Shown here piece after piece: positions 1-10,779 of a stretch of DNA of 64,000 bases. Below the pieces are notes generated by a model that saw only the letters and a list, made by a program, of their open reading frames with translations, was not told the DNA's origin and did no database searches. The position numbers and the translations under genes are program-made. Origin of the DNA: Melioribacteraceae bacterium (GTDB lineage Bacteria; Bacteroidota; Ignavibacteria; Ignavibacteriales; Melioribacteraceae); the NCBI GenBank assembly GCA_026417375.1, contig JAOADJ010000037.1:169356-233355 (forward strand), in the 5' to 3' direction. Position 1 is the first letter of the stretch. The number at the start of each line of letters is the position of its first letter.

Positions 1-1227
1 ATATCTTTCGAAATTTTTTACTTTTGCACCAGCTTCAAGTTTCATTTCTCGTGGGGCTAATGATGAAGAAGCTTTATTAAAATATTTATATGCGCTATCA
101 TAATCTTTAATGCCTTTCTCATATATTTTCCCAAGTTTTAAACTTGCAATACCTGAAGTAGGAAGTTGTTTAAAAGTTGAATCGACAAAATTCAACATAT
201 CGATTGCGCGTTCATATTTTCCTTTTTCAAAATATATCTCTGAAAGCTCATTATAAATTTCATCAAGATTATTTTTAAACTTGCCTTGATTACTCATATT
301 AACTAATTCATTTTCGCTTTCATCAACCTTTTTAAGTTTTTTAAGAAGCTTTGCATATTGTAATCTGGCTTGAAGTTCAACATCAAAAGTTGGTTCATAT
401 TTCAATACAGAAGAAAAAGCTTGAAGTGCATTTTTATCATCATTAAGTTTTAAATAAATTAATCCCATTTGATTTGCAACTAAAGCTTTCATTTCATCGT
501 CAGTTGAGTTATCGATGAAAATCTGGCATTCAGAAATAGCTTGAATATATTGTTCTCTGAAAAGCAAAAAAGAAATTTTAGTTATAGAAGCTTCATTAAA
601 AATTTTATCTTCTTCTTTTTCAATAGCTTCTTTTTTTACTTCTTCAATTAGCTTTAATCCTTCATCAAAATCTCTTAATTGTAAATATGTTTTTGCCAAC
701 CAAAGTTTATTAATCAAATTGTATTTGTTTGTATTAAGTCCAGCAAGTTCAATAAATTTTCTTTGAGCTTTTGAGTATTCTTGTTGATAATACAATGCTT
801 TTCCTGTCATAAATAATGCATCAGGAAAGAATGAGGATTCCTTTTCATATTGTAAAATTTTAGAACACTTTTCAATTACTTTTGTCAAATCCTGATTAAT
901 ATTACCTGAAAAGAGATTTCCACTTGCAAATTGAGAAGAAGATTGCGAACCAAATTGTTGATTTGAAAATTGGTTGCTATTTCTTAATTCGTTTGAAAAC
1001 TGTTGGGTTTGATTACTTGGGAATAAACTTCTTCCACCTTGAACTTCTTCTCTAAATTGAAAAGGGTCTTTCTTTTGTTTTAAAATTTCTTCTTCGGTTC
1101 TTTCAAAAATTGTTTTGGCATTGTAATAAGTATTAAAGTATGTTGTAAAATCTTTATAAAGACCACAACCCGAAATTAAAAAAAGTAATGCTAGGGACGC
1201 ACCTAGTTTTTTAATTTTGAAAAACAT
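1..1227 (-). CDS. TPR-repeat outer-membrane lipoprotein (3' end outside window)
   Basis: Reading the minus strand from ATG at 1227 gives 409 codons without a stop up to base 1, so the C-terminus lies beyond the window. The N-terminus is a lipoprotein signal (ALLFLISGC; lipidated Cys about residue 21). It is followed by a motif rich in Tyr/Phe/Asn (TTYFNTYYNAKTIFE), a Gln/Ser/Asn-rich linker (about residues 70-105) and then repeated helical pairs of TPR type, for example ALYYQQEYSKAQRKF and LIYLKLNDDKNALQAF. TPR lipoproteins with a similar N-terminal Tyr/Asn-rich stretch include the PorW/SprE component of type IX secretion. That link is only a suggestion, although a T9SS cargo is encoded at 10955. 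It is the last gene of a secA-glnB-TPR run on this strand, 63 bp after glnB. Confidence 0.8.
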   Translation of the reverse strand, partial: MFFKIKKLGASLALLFLISGCGLYKDFTTYFNTYYNAKTIFERTEEEILKQKKDPFQFREEVQGGRSLFPSNQTQQFSNELRNSNQFSNQQFGSQSSSQFASGNLFSGNINQDLTKVIEKCSKILQYEKESSFFPDALFMTGKALYYQQEYSKAQRKFIELAGLNTNKYNLINKLWLAKTYLQLRDFDEGLKLIEEVKKEAIEKEEDKIFNEASITKISFLLFREQYIQAISECQIFIDNSTDDEMKALVANQMGLIYLKLNDDKNALQAFSSVLKYEPTFDVELQARLQYAKLLKKLKKVDESENELVNMSNQGKFKNNLDEIYNELSEIYFEKGKYERAIDMLNFVDSTFKQLPTSGIASLKLGKIYEKGIKDYDSAYKYFNKASSSLAPREMKLEAGAKVKNFERY

Positions 1228-1290
1228 ATCTCAACCTAAATAATTAAAAAAAGTAAAAACTATTATGCGATCACCTATGATTAGTTAAAG

Positions 1291-1638
<348 letters not shown>

Positions 1639-4600
1639 TTATTCAAATTTACCGTGGCAATTTTTATATTTTTTTCCACTTCCGCAATGGCAAGGATCGT
1701 TTCTTCCAACTTTAGGTTCTACTCTTACTGGTTTTACTTTAACATTTTGTTGAGCACCTTCCGGATGACTTGCTCTTAATCCTAAATTATCAGCAGAATC
1801 TTTTATTGTATTTAATCTTGAAGTTGGTGCAGTTCTTCTGCTTTGAACTTCAACGGGAGCTTGTGGCCAAAATTTGAAACAAAATGTAACTACTTCATTT
1901 CTTAATTCTTCAAGTAATGTTATAAATAAATTATAAGCTTCACCTTTGTATTCGAGTAAAGGATCTTTTTGCCCGTATGCTCTAAGTCCAATACCTTCTT
2001 TTAAATCATCCATTTCTCTTAGATGATCTCTCCATTTATTATCAATTACATTAAGTACTGCAAATTGTTCAAGGCGAGCCATTAAATCGCTTCCAAGCAT
2101 TTCTTCTTTTTTATCATAGAAATTTTTGGCTGCATTTAATATTTCTTGTTTAATTCCATCTTCGCCAAGCTCTTCCCATTTTTGTGGTGTAATTCTGAAA
2201 TCAACTAATAGATTTTGTAAAAGATCTTCTCTTAATTTTTCAATTTCACCATTATCATAATGTTTTTTAACTAACGAATCAACATATTCATCAAGATATT
2301 CAAATATTTCTCCTTTTAATCTTTCCCCTTCAAGTGCTTGTCTTCTTCTTGCATAAATTACTTCACGCTGTTGATTCATAACGTTATCATATTCAAGAAG
2401 TCTTTTACGAATAGCGAAGTTATTTTCTTCAACTTTCTTTTGTGCACGTTCAACAGATTTTGTAATAAGAGGATGTTGAATTGCTTCACCTTCTTCCATA
2501 CCAACTTTGCTCATAACATTTGTAATTCTATCACTTCCGAATAAACGCATTAAATCATCTTCAAGTGAAATATAAAATTTTGATGTACCGGGGTCTCCTT
2601 GTCTTCCTGCTCGTCCACGTAACTGACGGTCAATTCTTCTTGCTTCGTGTCGTTCGGTTCCAAGAATATATAAACCACCAACTTCACGAACACCGGCACC
2701 AAGTTTAATATCTGTTCCACGACCCGCCATATTTGTTGCAATCGTTACAGCTCCTGGTTGACCTGCAAATGCAACTATTTCTGCTTCTCTTTGATGTTGT
2801 TTTGCATTTAATACATTGTGTGCAATTCCCTGGCGTTTCAACATTCTGCTTATAGTTTCGGAAACTTCTACACTTGTTGTACCAACAAGTACGGGTCTTC
2901 TTTGTTCTTTTAGTTCTTTTATCTTTTCAATAATTGCATTGTATTTTTCTCTTTTAGTTCTGTAGATAGCATCATCTTCATCTATTCTTGCAATTGGTTT
3001 GTTTGTTGGAATAACAACAACTTCTAATTTATAAATTTCATAAAACTCACCTTCTTCAGTTTCAGCAGTACCAGTCATACCAGCAAGTTTTTTATATAAC
3101 CTAAAATAATTTTGAAGTGTAATGGTTGCTAAAGTCTGAGTGTCCCTTTCAACTTTTACATTTTCTTTAGCTTCAATTGCTTGATGTAATCCGTCAGAGT
3201 ATCTTCTTCCGGGTAAAATACGACCAGTGAATTCATCGACAATTGCAATTTTTCCATCTTCAGTAATTACATATTCATCATCTTTTTCAAAAAGTGTATA
3301 AGCTTTTAATAATTGGTTTATAGTATGAATTACATCAGAGCGTTCTGAATAAAGATGATAGAGTTCATCTTTCTTTTTTATTTTGTCTTCGAGTGTAAGA
3401 GATTTATCGTTTTCAATTTTACTTATTTCAGTTCCTAAATCCGGAATAACAAAAAAATCTTTACCTTCTCTCGATCCTAAAGCTAATTCTTCTCTTCCTT
3501 TTTCAGTTAAATCAATTTGATTTTGTTTTTCTTCAATTGCATAATAAAGCTCTTCATCAATTTCCGGCATTCGTTTAGCATTTTCTCTTAAGAATTCAAG
3601 TTCAGTTTGCTGAAGCAATCTTTTGTATTCGGGTTCTGCAAGTAATTTCATTAGAGATTTATTTTTTGGAAATCCACGATGAGCGCGTAATAAAAGAATG
3701 CCAGCTTTTTCTCTATCTTTATTATCATTTGTTTGAAGTAATTGTTCTGCTTCTTTAACAATTGAAGCAACAAGATTTGCTTGTTTGCGGAATAATCTTT
3801 CAACACGTGGTTTCATTTCATCATATTTATGTTCAGCTTTATCAACTGGACCGGAAATGATTAATGGTGTTCTGGCTTCATCAATTAAAACCGAGTCAAC
3901 TTCATCGACTATTGCAAAATTGTGTCCTCTTTGTACACAAAATTCTTTTGCACTTGCCATATTATCGCGTAAGTAATCAAATCCAAATTCATTGTTCGTT
4001 CCGTAAGTAATATCACAATTGTATTGTTTTATTCTTTCTTCCGGATCCATTGTGTTGAGAATGCATCCAACAGTAAGTCCATGAAATTTAAAAATTTCTC
4101 CCATCCACTCGCTATCACGTTTTGCTAAGTAATCGTTAACAGTTACAAGATGAACACCGCGACCAGTCAATGCATTAAGATATAAAGGTAAACTAGCAAC
4201 TAATGTTTTTCCTTCGCCTGTTGCCATTTCAGCAATTTTCCCCTGATGAAGAACAATTCCACCGATAAGTTGAACATCGTATGGAATCATATCCCAAGTT
4301 ATTTTAGTTCCTGCAACTTCCCATGATTTTCCAACTAATCTTCTACAAGTATCTTTTACCACTGCAAATGCTTCTGGTAAAATTTCGTTTAAAACTTCTT
4401 CATATTTTTCAGTTAATTCATCATCTAATTCTTCAATTTGCTCATGAATTTTATGTTTTTCATCTGCATCTTTTATCGATTGAAGTTTTATTTTTAGTTC
4501 ATTTATTTGATCGGTAAGTTCTTTAGTTGCTTCGCTTATATGCGTTTTAAACTCTTGTGTTTTTTTTCTTAATTCATCATCTGAAAGATTTTTTAGCTTT

Positions 4601-4698
4601 TCATATTCCTGATTAATTATATCAACTAAAGGCCATAAATCTTTCATTGCTTTTTCATTTTTATCTCCGAATATTTTCTTCAATAAATTACTTAACAT
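1639..4698 (-). CDS. secA: Preprotein translocase ATPase SecA
   Basis: Motor ATPase that drives unfolded precursors through SecYEG. The 1019-residue protein has Walker A MATGEGKTL near residue 160, the DEVDSVLIDEARTPL segment of the DEAD motor, motif AGRGTDIKLG, and a C-terminal SEC-C zinc site CHCGSGKKYKNCH. It is longer than E. coli SecA (901) because of an extra helical segment after the ARTPLIISG motif (roughly residues 285-420), which is usual in Bacteroidetes/Chlorobi relatives. An upstream TTG codon at 4701 is in frame, but ATG at 4698, 7 nt after TAGGAG, is the better start. The 165 bp between it and glnE must hold two divergent promoters; I saw no convincing boxes there. Confidence 0.97.
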   Translation of the reverse strand: MLSNLLKKIFGDKNEKAMKDLWPLVDIINQEYEKLKNLSDDELRKKTQEFKTHISEATKELTDQINELKIKLQSIKDADEKHKIHEQIEELDDELTEKYEEVLNEILPEAFAVVKDTCRRLVGKSWEVAGTKITWDMIPYDVQLIGGIVLHQGKIAEMATGEGKTLVASLPLYLNALTGRGVHLVTVNDYLAKRDSEWMGEIFKFHGLTVGCILNTMDPEERIKQYNCDITYGTNNEFGFDYLRDNMASAKEFCVQRGHNFAIVDEVDSVLIDEARTPLIISGPVDKAEHKYDEMKPRVERLFRKQANLVASIVKEAEQLLQTNDNKDREKAGILLLRAHRGFPKNKSLMKLLAEPEYKRLLQQTELEFLRENAKRMPEIDEELYYAIEEKQNQIDLTEKGREELALGSREGKDFFVIPDLGTEISKIENDKSLTLEDKIKKKDELYHLYSERSDVIHTINQLLKAYTLFEKDDEYVITEDGKIAIVDEFTGRILPGRRYSDGLHQAIEAKENVKVERDTQTLATITLQNYFRLYKKLAGMTGTAETEEGEFYEIYKLEVVVIPTNKPIARIDEDDAIYRTKREKYNAIIEKIKELKEQRRPVLVGTTSVEVSETISRMLKRQGIAHNVLNAKQHQREAEIVAFAGQPGAVTIATNMAGRGTDIKLGAGVREVGGLYILGTERHEARRIDRQLRGRAGRQGDPGTSKFYISLEDDLMRLFGSDRITNVMSKVGMEEGEAIQHPLITKSVERAQKKVEENNFAIRKRLLEYDNVMNQQREVIYARRRQALEGERLKGEIFEYLDEYVDSLVKKHYDNGEIEKLREDLLQNLLVDFRITPQKWEELGEDGIKQEILNAAKNFYDKKEEMLGSDLMARLEQFAVLNVIDNKWRDHLREMDDLKEGIGLRAYGQKDPLLEYKGEAYNLFITLLEELRNEVVTFCFKFWPQAPVEVQSRRTAPTSRLNTIKDSADNLGLRASHPEGAQQNVKVKPVRVEPKVGRNDPCHCGSGKKYKNCHGKFE

Positions 4699-4863
4699 CA
4701 ATTACTCCTATAATTAGCGGGCTAAAGTTAATTAAAGCGTGTTTCAAATACAAAGAAACATGCACTCAGTTGAAAAACCTGAAGTCTTTTTGGTTCCTGA
4801 TTTTTATTAAAGTAATTTTATTTTTGATAACTTATTTTTGTTAGAAAGAAATGGAAAAGTGAG

Positions 4864-7608
4864 TTGAATAAAAAAGTTTTTCCTGAAAAATTGATAAATG
4901 ATATAATTTCAAAGACAGAGGGAATGGTCGATGAAGATACTTTGAATAAAGTTATAGAAATTTTCGAAGAGGAAATAATCAAATATTATTTCGATTCAAT
5001 TGCTCAGGGAAATTTTTATAGAGTTATTAATTCTATTTTTGACCCTGTTACTTTCCTTAAAGAAATTATTAATTATCCTCATCATGCAGAAATTTTAGTA
5101 GCTATTGTTTCTTCGAGTAATTATTTAACCGACATAATTGTTCAGAATCCAGAATATTTATATCAAATTTTTGATGAAGATTATTTGAAAAAAATTATTT
5201 CTTTTGATGAAACAGAAAAAGAATTAATTAACACTGTTAACAAATTCAAAAAGTTTGATACAAAAGTTAAAGTAATTCGTCAGTTCAAAAAAAGATATAT
5301 GCTTAAAATTGGTCTTCAGGATATTTTGAAAGTTCATAATTTAAAAATTATAACTTATCAATTATCAGTTTTAGCAAAAGTAATAATTTCAGTTCTTTTT
5401 GAATTATGCTTCGAAGAAATTTTATACAAATATCAAATCAAAAGACCAAAAAATAAATTTAATATTTGTGCTTTGGGAAAACTTGGAGGTGATGAGCTTA
5501 ATTATAGTTCAGATGTTGACTTAATTATTTTTTATGATAAAAATAGTTCGGTGAAAAATTCCTCAAAAGATTTTCATGAAATACTTTCTGAAACAATTCA
5601 GTTGTTTACTAATATAGCAACACAAATAACTCAAAACGGATTTATTTATAGAATTGATTTTAGATTGAGACCAGATGGAAAATATTCACAACTCTGCAAA
5701 GAACTTAACGATTATATAAAATATTATGAAACAAGAGGTGAAGATTGGGAAAAACAAATGTTAATAAAATTAAGTTACGTTTCAGGTGATATAAATTTAT
5801 TCAATAAGTTCAAGACATTTGTGGATGCTTATGTTTATCAGAGTTTTATTTCGGAGTCAATAAAAGATAAAATAAAGCAAATGAAGCTAAATATTGAAAA
5901 AAACAATCTTGAAGATGATATAAAAACTTTTGTTGGTGGAATTAGGGATATAGAGTTTTCAATACAAGCTCTTCAACTTCTATATGGAAATAAAATTAAA
6001 CAATTAAGAAATGGAAATACACTTGAAGTGCTAGATATATTAAAAGAAAATAATTTATTGAGCAAAAAAGAGTATGAAACATTTTACAACAATTATGTTT
6101 TTTACAGAAAGACAGAACATTTTTTACAACTTATGAATGATACCCAAACCCATAAATTGCCTGATGATGTTGAAACTCAAATTCGGCTTTCAAATTATTT
6201 AAAATTAGATAGTGTTAATCAACTTAAAAATGAGATTGATAAAAAAAGAAATGAAGTAAGAAAAATTTATAATTCAATTTTATCTTCAGGAATTGAAACA
6301 ACTTTTACAGAAATTAATTTTATTAATAGAATCAAAGCTGAAGCAAATTTGTCATTTTTAAAAACAGGAAAAAGTATAATTGGTAGAAAAGAATTTGATT
6401 CACACACAATTAAAAGCTATGAAAAAATTGAGGAATATTTATATAAATATTTGTCGAAATGTGAAAATCCAGATTATGTGTTAGATAATTTTACAAAAGT
6501 TATTCAATTTGTTTCGTTTCCATCAATATGGTTTAATGAATTTAAAAATGAAAAATTTTTATATCAGTTTTTAACAATTTGTAATTATTCAAAAAAAGCA
6601 ATTGAGATTTTATTTAATTCTAAAAAAGCTTCTGAATTGTTTTTGAGTAAAAAAGTATTTATGAAAAATTACAAAGATGAATTTGAAAATTTATCGGCTC
6701 TGGAAATTAATTTTATTTTGTTAGTTCAACATTCATTAAAACTAATTGATAGCATAAAATATTCAGAAATATTAAGTGAATATTTAATTTATCAAACAAC
6801 TAAAAATTTTAATAAATGGTTTAAAAAAAATATTTTTTTGGCAGCATTAGGAAGTTTGGGATCTAAAACATTATCAATTTATTCCGATCTGGATTTAATC
6901 GTTGTATGTAATAATTTAAATGATGAAGATAATGTTGAAATTGAATTTCAGAATTTTGTACAAGATTTAAAAAAAATATTATACCCGTTTGAAATTGATT
7001 TTAGATTACGACCGGAAGGAAAAAAGGCACAACTAGTTTGGGATATTGAAAACTATGAATTGTATCTGTTGAACAGAGCAAAAATCTGGGAGTTTCAATC
7101 GTTAAGCAAAATTAAATTTATAAGTGGCGATAAAAAATTATATGTTAAATTTTTGAATTTAATAATCGAAGCACTTAATAAATTCTCAGATGATGATATA
7201 AAAAAAGAAATTAAAAATATGCATTCAATTTTAGTTACTAATACAAAAACAAAAAATATTAAGAATGTAAATGGTGGGTTAACAACTATAGATTTCATTT
7301 TCCAATATTTAATATTGAAAGAGAAAAACATTTATCTCTTAAAGAAAAATTATTTAAAATCAATCAAAGAATTATCTGCCAAAAAAAGTGTAGTAAAAAA
7401 ACTAATTGAAAACTTTTATTTCTTAAAAGAAATTGAATTTGTTTATCAAAATATTTCAAATGAAAAAAAATCAATTTTAGAATCAGATGTTAATGAACAA
7501 AAAATGGTTGCTAAATATCTAAAGTATGAAAATGAAGTAAAATTAAATAAAAAAATTAATGACATATTAGAATTCAACATTATCTGTTTTAATAAAATAT
7601 TTATTTAA
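4864..7608 (+). CDS. glnE: Glutamine synthetase adenylyl/deadenylyltransferase GlnE
   Basis: Bifunctional enzyme that adds or removes AMP on glutamine synthetase in response to P-II and glutamine. The 914-residue protein shows the two duplicated nucleotidyltransferase domains expected of GlnE. The first has GKLGGDELNYSSDVDL (about residues 203-218), followed by DFRLRPDGK. The second has LGSLGSKTLSIYSDLDL (about residues 660-676), followed by DFRLRPEGK. Both keep the metal-binding D-x-D pair. The length is slightly below E. coli GlnE (946). The start codon is TTG at 4864; the next in-frame ATG is residue 21 (4924), and neither has a strong Shine-Dalgarno, so the exact start is uncertain. The gene is very AT-rich and Lys/Asn/Ile-heavy, and abuts the next gene by 2 bp. 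Confidence 0.93.
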   Translation: MNKKVFPEKLINDIISKTEGMVDEDTLNKVIEIFEEEIIKYYFDSIAQGNFYRVINSIFDPVTFLKEIINYPHHAEILVAIVSSSNYLTDIIVQNPEYLYQIFDEDYLKKIISFDETEKELINTVNKFKKFDTKVKVIRQFKKRYMLKIGLQDILKVHNLKIITYQLSVLAKVIISVLFELCFEEILYKYQIKRPKNKFNICALGKLGGDELNYSSDVDLIIFYDKNSSVKNSSKDFHEILSETIQLFTNIATQITQNGFIYRIDFRLRPDGKYSQLCKELNDYIKYYETRGEDWEKQMLIKLSYVSGDINLFNKFKTFVDAYVYQSFISESIKDKIKQMKLNIEKNNLEDDIKTFVGGIRDIEFSIQALQLLYGNKIKQLRNGNTLEVLDILKENNLLSKKEYETFYNNYVFYRKTEHFLQLMNDTQTHKLPDDVETQIRLSNYLKLDSVNQLKNEIDKKRNEVRKIYNSILSSGIETTFTEINFINRIKAEANLSFLKTGKSIIGRKEFDSHTIKSYEKIEEYLYKYLSKCENPDYVLDNFTKVIQFVSFPSIWFNEFKNEKFLYQFLTICNYSKKAIEILFNSKKASELFLSKKVFMKNYKDEFENLSALEINFILLVQHSLKLIDSIKYSEILSEYLIYQTTKNFNKWFKKNIFLAALGSLGSKTLSIYSDLDLIVVCNNLNDEDNVEIEFQNFVQDLKKILYPFEIDFRLRPEGKKAQLVWDIENYELYLLNRAKIWEFQSLSKIKFISGDKKLYVKFLNLIIEALNKFSDDDIKKEIKNMHSILVTNTKTKNIKNVNGGLTTIDFIFQYLILKEKNIYLLKKNYLKSIKELSAKKSVVKKLIENFYFLKEIEFVYQNISNEKKSILESDVNEQKMVAKYLKYENEVKLNKKINDILEFNIICFNKIFI

Positions 7609-7610
7609 TT

Positions 7611-9503
7611 ATGAAATGGATTAAAAAAAATATCTTCTCGATATCATCATTTATTGTTTTTGTTATATATCTTTTTACATTAGCTCCAAGTGTAATACAA
7701 ATTGATTCAGGTGAATTGGCAACTGTTCAATATACACTGGGAATAGCACATCCAACAGGTTATCCACTCTTTACAATTTTGGGTTATTTGTTTTTACAAA
7801 TTCCAATAGGGCTAAGAAAAATTTCACAGGCAAATTTACTTGCAGCTATTTGGTGTTCCTTATCAATTTTATTTTTAATAAAGTCAATCTATTTATTATT
7901 AAGTAATAAAATTGAATTAAACAAAAAGAATATCAAAAAGAAAAAAAATATAATTGAAGAAATAAATTACAGTGAAGATCAAAAAGTTATTTCAGTTATA
8001 GCCGGTTCATTTTTTTTAGCATTTAGCAAAACATTCTGGTTACAATCAACTTCTGTTGAAGTTTATTCATTACAAACATTTCTTTTTACAATCATAATTT
8101 ATTTCATACTAAAAGCTTTTTATTCAAACGATAGTAAAGAATGGATTTATGTGGGGATTAGTTTTGCATTTGGTTTTGCAAATCATATGACAACATTATT
8201 AATAATTCCCTTTGCTTTAATCTTATTTTTATTCAAAGAAAAAATTAACGCATATTCATTAAGAATAATTTTTAAAACCATAATAATTTCTTTACCAATA
8301 TTAATATTGTTTTACCTTTACTTACCATTCAGAGCTTTACAGAATCCAATAATGAATTGGGGTAACCCAATTAATTTTGAAAATTTTTGGAGACATTTTA
8401 CCGGAAAGCAATATCAGGTTTGGCTTTTTTCATCATTTGACTCTGCGAAAAAACAACTTTCATATTTCATAACAAATTTTCCCGATGAATTTACTTTTGC
8501 AGGTATAATTTTAGGGTTCATCGGATTTATAAACTTAGCAAAAACAAACAGAAGAATTTTTATATCAACTTTAATAACATTTTTGTTTTCAATTTTATAT
8601 TCTATTAATTACGATATAGCAGATATTGATACATATTTTTTATTAGCAAATATAATATTTTCAATATGGATTACTTATGGGTTTGTTTATTTGTATGAAA
8701 AACTTTATAAATCTTTGACTTTAAGAAAATTAATTGTGCCAATATTTGTTGTAATTATTTTTATACCTTTGATAATAAACAAAAATAAAACAGATCAAAG
8801 TGATGTTTTAATATTTGAAGATTATACAAAAACAATTTTAAATAGTGTTGAAAAAAACTCAATTATACTTTCTTATCAATGGGATTATTTTATTTCAGCT
8901 TCTTACTATTTTCAGTTTGTTGAAAATTACAGGAAAGATGTTGTTGTTGTAGATAAAGAATTACTTCGTCGTTCATGGTATTATAATCAAATGAAAAGAA
9001 ATAATTATGAAGTTTATAAAAGCATAGAAAACGAAATAAATTCTTTTAAAGAATCAGTTAAACCTTTTGAAAGAGATGAAATTTATAATGCAACAATTAT
9101 TGAAAAAAATTATCAGTCAGTTATGACTAATTTAATCCAAAAAAATATTAACGAAAGAAATTGTTATTTAGGATTAGAACTTATTCAGAATGAATTACAA
9201 AGAGGTGAATTTAATTTACCAGAAGGTTATTCAGTTGTTCCATTCAATTTGCTTTTTAAAGTCGTTAAAGGAAATGAATATTATGAAGCACCATTACCAA
9301 ATTTCACTTTAAGATTTCCTAAAACAAATAATAATTACATTGATTTTATAAGAACAACAGTTGCAACAATGCTAACATATCGTGCGGCTTATGAAATTCA
9401 ATTTAATAAAAAAGAAAGAGCAAAAATTTATATTGAAAAAGTAAAGAATGAATATCCAGAGTTTAACATTCCGATTGGAATATTAAACTCTGTTGGTTAT
9501 TAA
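7611..9503 (+). CDS. DUF2723 (TMEM260-like) multi-pass membrane protein
   Basis: The 630-residue protein begins with a membrane anchor, then the DUF2723 signature around residues 20-55: LAPSVIQIDSGELATVQY followed by GIAHPTGYPLF. About ten hydrophobic spans fill residues 10-390, and a soluble C-terminal third (from about residue 400) follows. The family is related to GT-C glycosyltransferases, and its human member TMEM260 has been reported as an O-mannosyltransferase. A role in glycosylating exported proteins here is inference from family. It begins 2 bp after glnE and its stop touches the stop of the convergent LOG gene, leaving no terminator space. Confidence 0.85.
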   Translation: MKWIKKNIFSISSFIVFVIYLFTLAPSVIQIDSGELATVQYTLGIAHPTGYPLFTILGYLFLQIPIGLRKISQANLLAAIWCSLSILFLIKSIYLLLSNKIELNKKNIKKKKNIIEEINYSEDQKVISVIAGSFFLAFSKTFWLQSTSVEVYSLQTFLFTIIIYFILKAFYSNDSKEWIYVGISFAFGFANHMTTLLIIPFALILFLFKEKINAYSLRIIFKTIIISLPILILFYLYLPFRALQNPIMNWGNPINFENFWRHFTGKQYQVWLFSSFDSAKKQLSYFITNFPDEFTFAGIILGFIGFINLAKTNRRIFISTLITFLFSILYSINYDIADIDTYFLLANIIFSIWITYGFVYLYEKLYKSLTLRKLIVPIFVVIIFIPLIINKNKTDQSDVLIFEDYTKTILNSVEKNSIILSYQWDYFISASYYFQFVENYRKDVVVVDKELLRRSWYYNQMKRNNYEVYKSIENEINSFKESVKPFERDEIYNATIIEKNYQSVMTNLIQKNINERNCYLGLELIQNELQRGEFNLPEGYSVVPFNLLFKVVKGNEYYEAPLPNFTLRFPKTNNNYIDFIRTTVATMLTYRAAYEIQFNKKERAKIYIEKVKNEYPEFNIPIGILNSVGY

Positions 9504-10334
9504 TTATTTTTTCTTTTTAGGGGACAAATAATGTTTTTGAAGGTAAGTAGTAACTTTTTCAAAAGCGGAATCAACAGAACTAGCAAATTCGAATAATTTT
9601 AAATCACTTTTACTAATCATACCATGTTCAATTAAAGCATCGAAGTTCAAAATTTCTCTCCAGTAACTTTCACCATAAAGAATAACTTTTATTGGTTTAG
9701 TAACTTTTTTTGTTTGAATCAAAGTTAAAACTTCCATCATTTCATCCATAGTACCAAAACCACCGGGAAAAGCAATTAGAGCTTTTGCTAAATACATGAA
9801 CCAATATTTTCTCATAAAAAAGTAATGAAATTCAAAAGCTAAATTTGGATCAACATATTTATTAACAAATTGTTCGAAAGGGATACTTATATTTAAACCA
9901 ATAGAATGACCACCAGCAAGATAAGCTCCTTTATTCGCTGCTTCCATAATTCCCGGACCACCACCACTACAAATCATAAATCTTTTTCCACTCGTTGGTA
10001 AACTTGAACTCCATTCGGTTAATTTTTTACTAAGTTCAACCGCATCTTCATAGTATTGAGACATTTCAAGTGCTTTAAGTGCTTTGTCGAAAACAGCTTT
10101 ACTATTTTTTCCTTTATCTTTTTTAGCATCACTTAACATTTTTAATGCATCGCGTCTCGAAACAATTCTTGCAGAACCAAAAAAAACAATTGTATCTATT
10201 ATTTTATTTTTATCGAATCTTGATTTTGGTTCATAAAATTCAGCTAATATTCTTAGTGTTCTAGCTTCTTTTGAATTAAGGAAATCCAAATTATTATAAG
10301 CTTTAACAGGGGCTTTCAATTTTTTCTGTGTCAT
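9504..10334 (-). CDS. LOG-family protein (lysine-decarboxylase-like Rossmann protein)
   Basis: The fold and motifs of the LOG/TIGR00730 family are clear: GGGPGIMEAAN near residue 125 and PGGFGTMDE near residue 190, the latter being the PGGxGTxxE motif of phosphoribohydrolases that release cytokinin bases from nucleotides. The start could be GTG at 10346 or ATG at 10334; I prefer the ATG. A basic N-terminal extension of about 45 residues precedes the core. The substrate in bacteria without cytokinin signalling is usually a nucleoside monophosphate, but this cannot be read from sequence. It is the last gene before a convergent stop and follows secG after a terminator, so it needs its own promoter or readthrough. 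Confidence 0.88.
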   Translation of the reverse strand: MTQKKLKAPVKAYNNLDFLNSKEARTLRILAEFYEPKSRFDKNKIIDTIVFFGSARIVSRRDALKMLSDAKKDKGKNSKAVFDKALKALEMSQYYEDAVELSKKLTEWSSSLPTSGKRFMICSGGGPGIMEAANKGAYLAGGHSIGLNISIPFEQFVNKYVDPNLAFEFHYFFMRKYWFMYLAKALIAFPGGFGTMDEMMEVLTLIQTKKVTKPIKVILYGESYWREILNFDALIEHGMISKSDLKLFEFASSVDSAFEKVTTYLQKHYLSPKKKK

Positions 10335-10354
10335 ATTTTTTCCCACTTTTTAAA

Positions 10355-10407
10355 ACAAAAAATCTCAAAAGCATCTTTCTAAAAAACCAGAAAGAACTTT
10401 TGAGATT
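10355..10407 (-). terminator. Rho-independent terminator of secG
   Basis: An 11-bp perfect stem pairs 10361-10371 (AATCTCAAAAG) with 10397-10407. An inner CTTTCT/AGAAAG helix adds to it. Read on the minus strand it ends in TTTTGTTTT. It lies directly behind the secG stop. Confidence 0.8.
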
Positions 10408-10419
10408 GATAAAATAAAT

Positions 10420-10758
10420 TTATTTTTTATTTGGTTGTGTTGCCGGTTGAGTTGGCACTACAGGAGCAGTTGGTACATTTTGCTTTGTGCTTTGAATAAT
10501 ACTTTCTTTGTTTTTATCAGTTGTTCCTGGTAAAAAGAATAAATTAATAATAATAGCTAAAACCATTAATGTACCTGCAAGCCACCATGTCAATTTACTT
10601 AAGAAATCAGCAGTTCTTCTTGTTCCAAAAACAGCACCAAATTGACCAACACCGCCAAAAGAACCAGCCAAACCGCCACCTTTACTTGCTTGTAGTAAAA
10701 CAACTATTACCAAAAGTACAGCTATGATTACAGATATTGTAACTAATAATGTGAACAT
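10420..10758 (-). CDS. secG: Preprotein translocase subunit SecG
   Basis: Small two-helix membrane subunit of SecYEG. The 112-residue protein has an N-terminal hydrophobic helix (residues 3-23), the SecG loop LLQASKGGGLAGSFGG, the FGTRRTADFL segment with TM2 (about residues 57-75), and a Pro/Thr/Gln-rich tail common in this group. ATG at 10758 follows ACGGAG. A strong terminator lies immediately downstream, and the tRNA-Met gene lies 21 bp upstream on the same strand, so both may be one transcript. Confidence 0.95.
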   Translation of the reverse strand: MFTLLVTISVIIAVLLVIVVLLQASKGGGLAGSFGGVGQFGAVFGTRRTADFLSKLTWWLAGTLMVLAIIINLFFLPGTTDKNKESIIQSTKQNVPTAPVVPTQPATQPNKK

Positions 10759-10779
10759 TAAATTACTCCGTTAAATTTG

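Noticed and set aside
4323..4517. Antisense open frames within secA and many other genes
   Set aside because: Common in AT-rich coding DNA. They lack ribosome sites and family motifs and mirror strong genes on the other strand.
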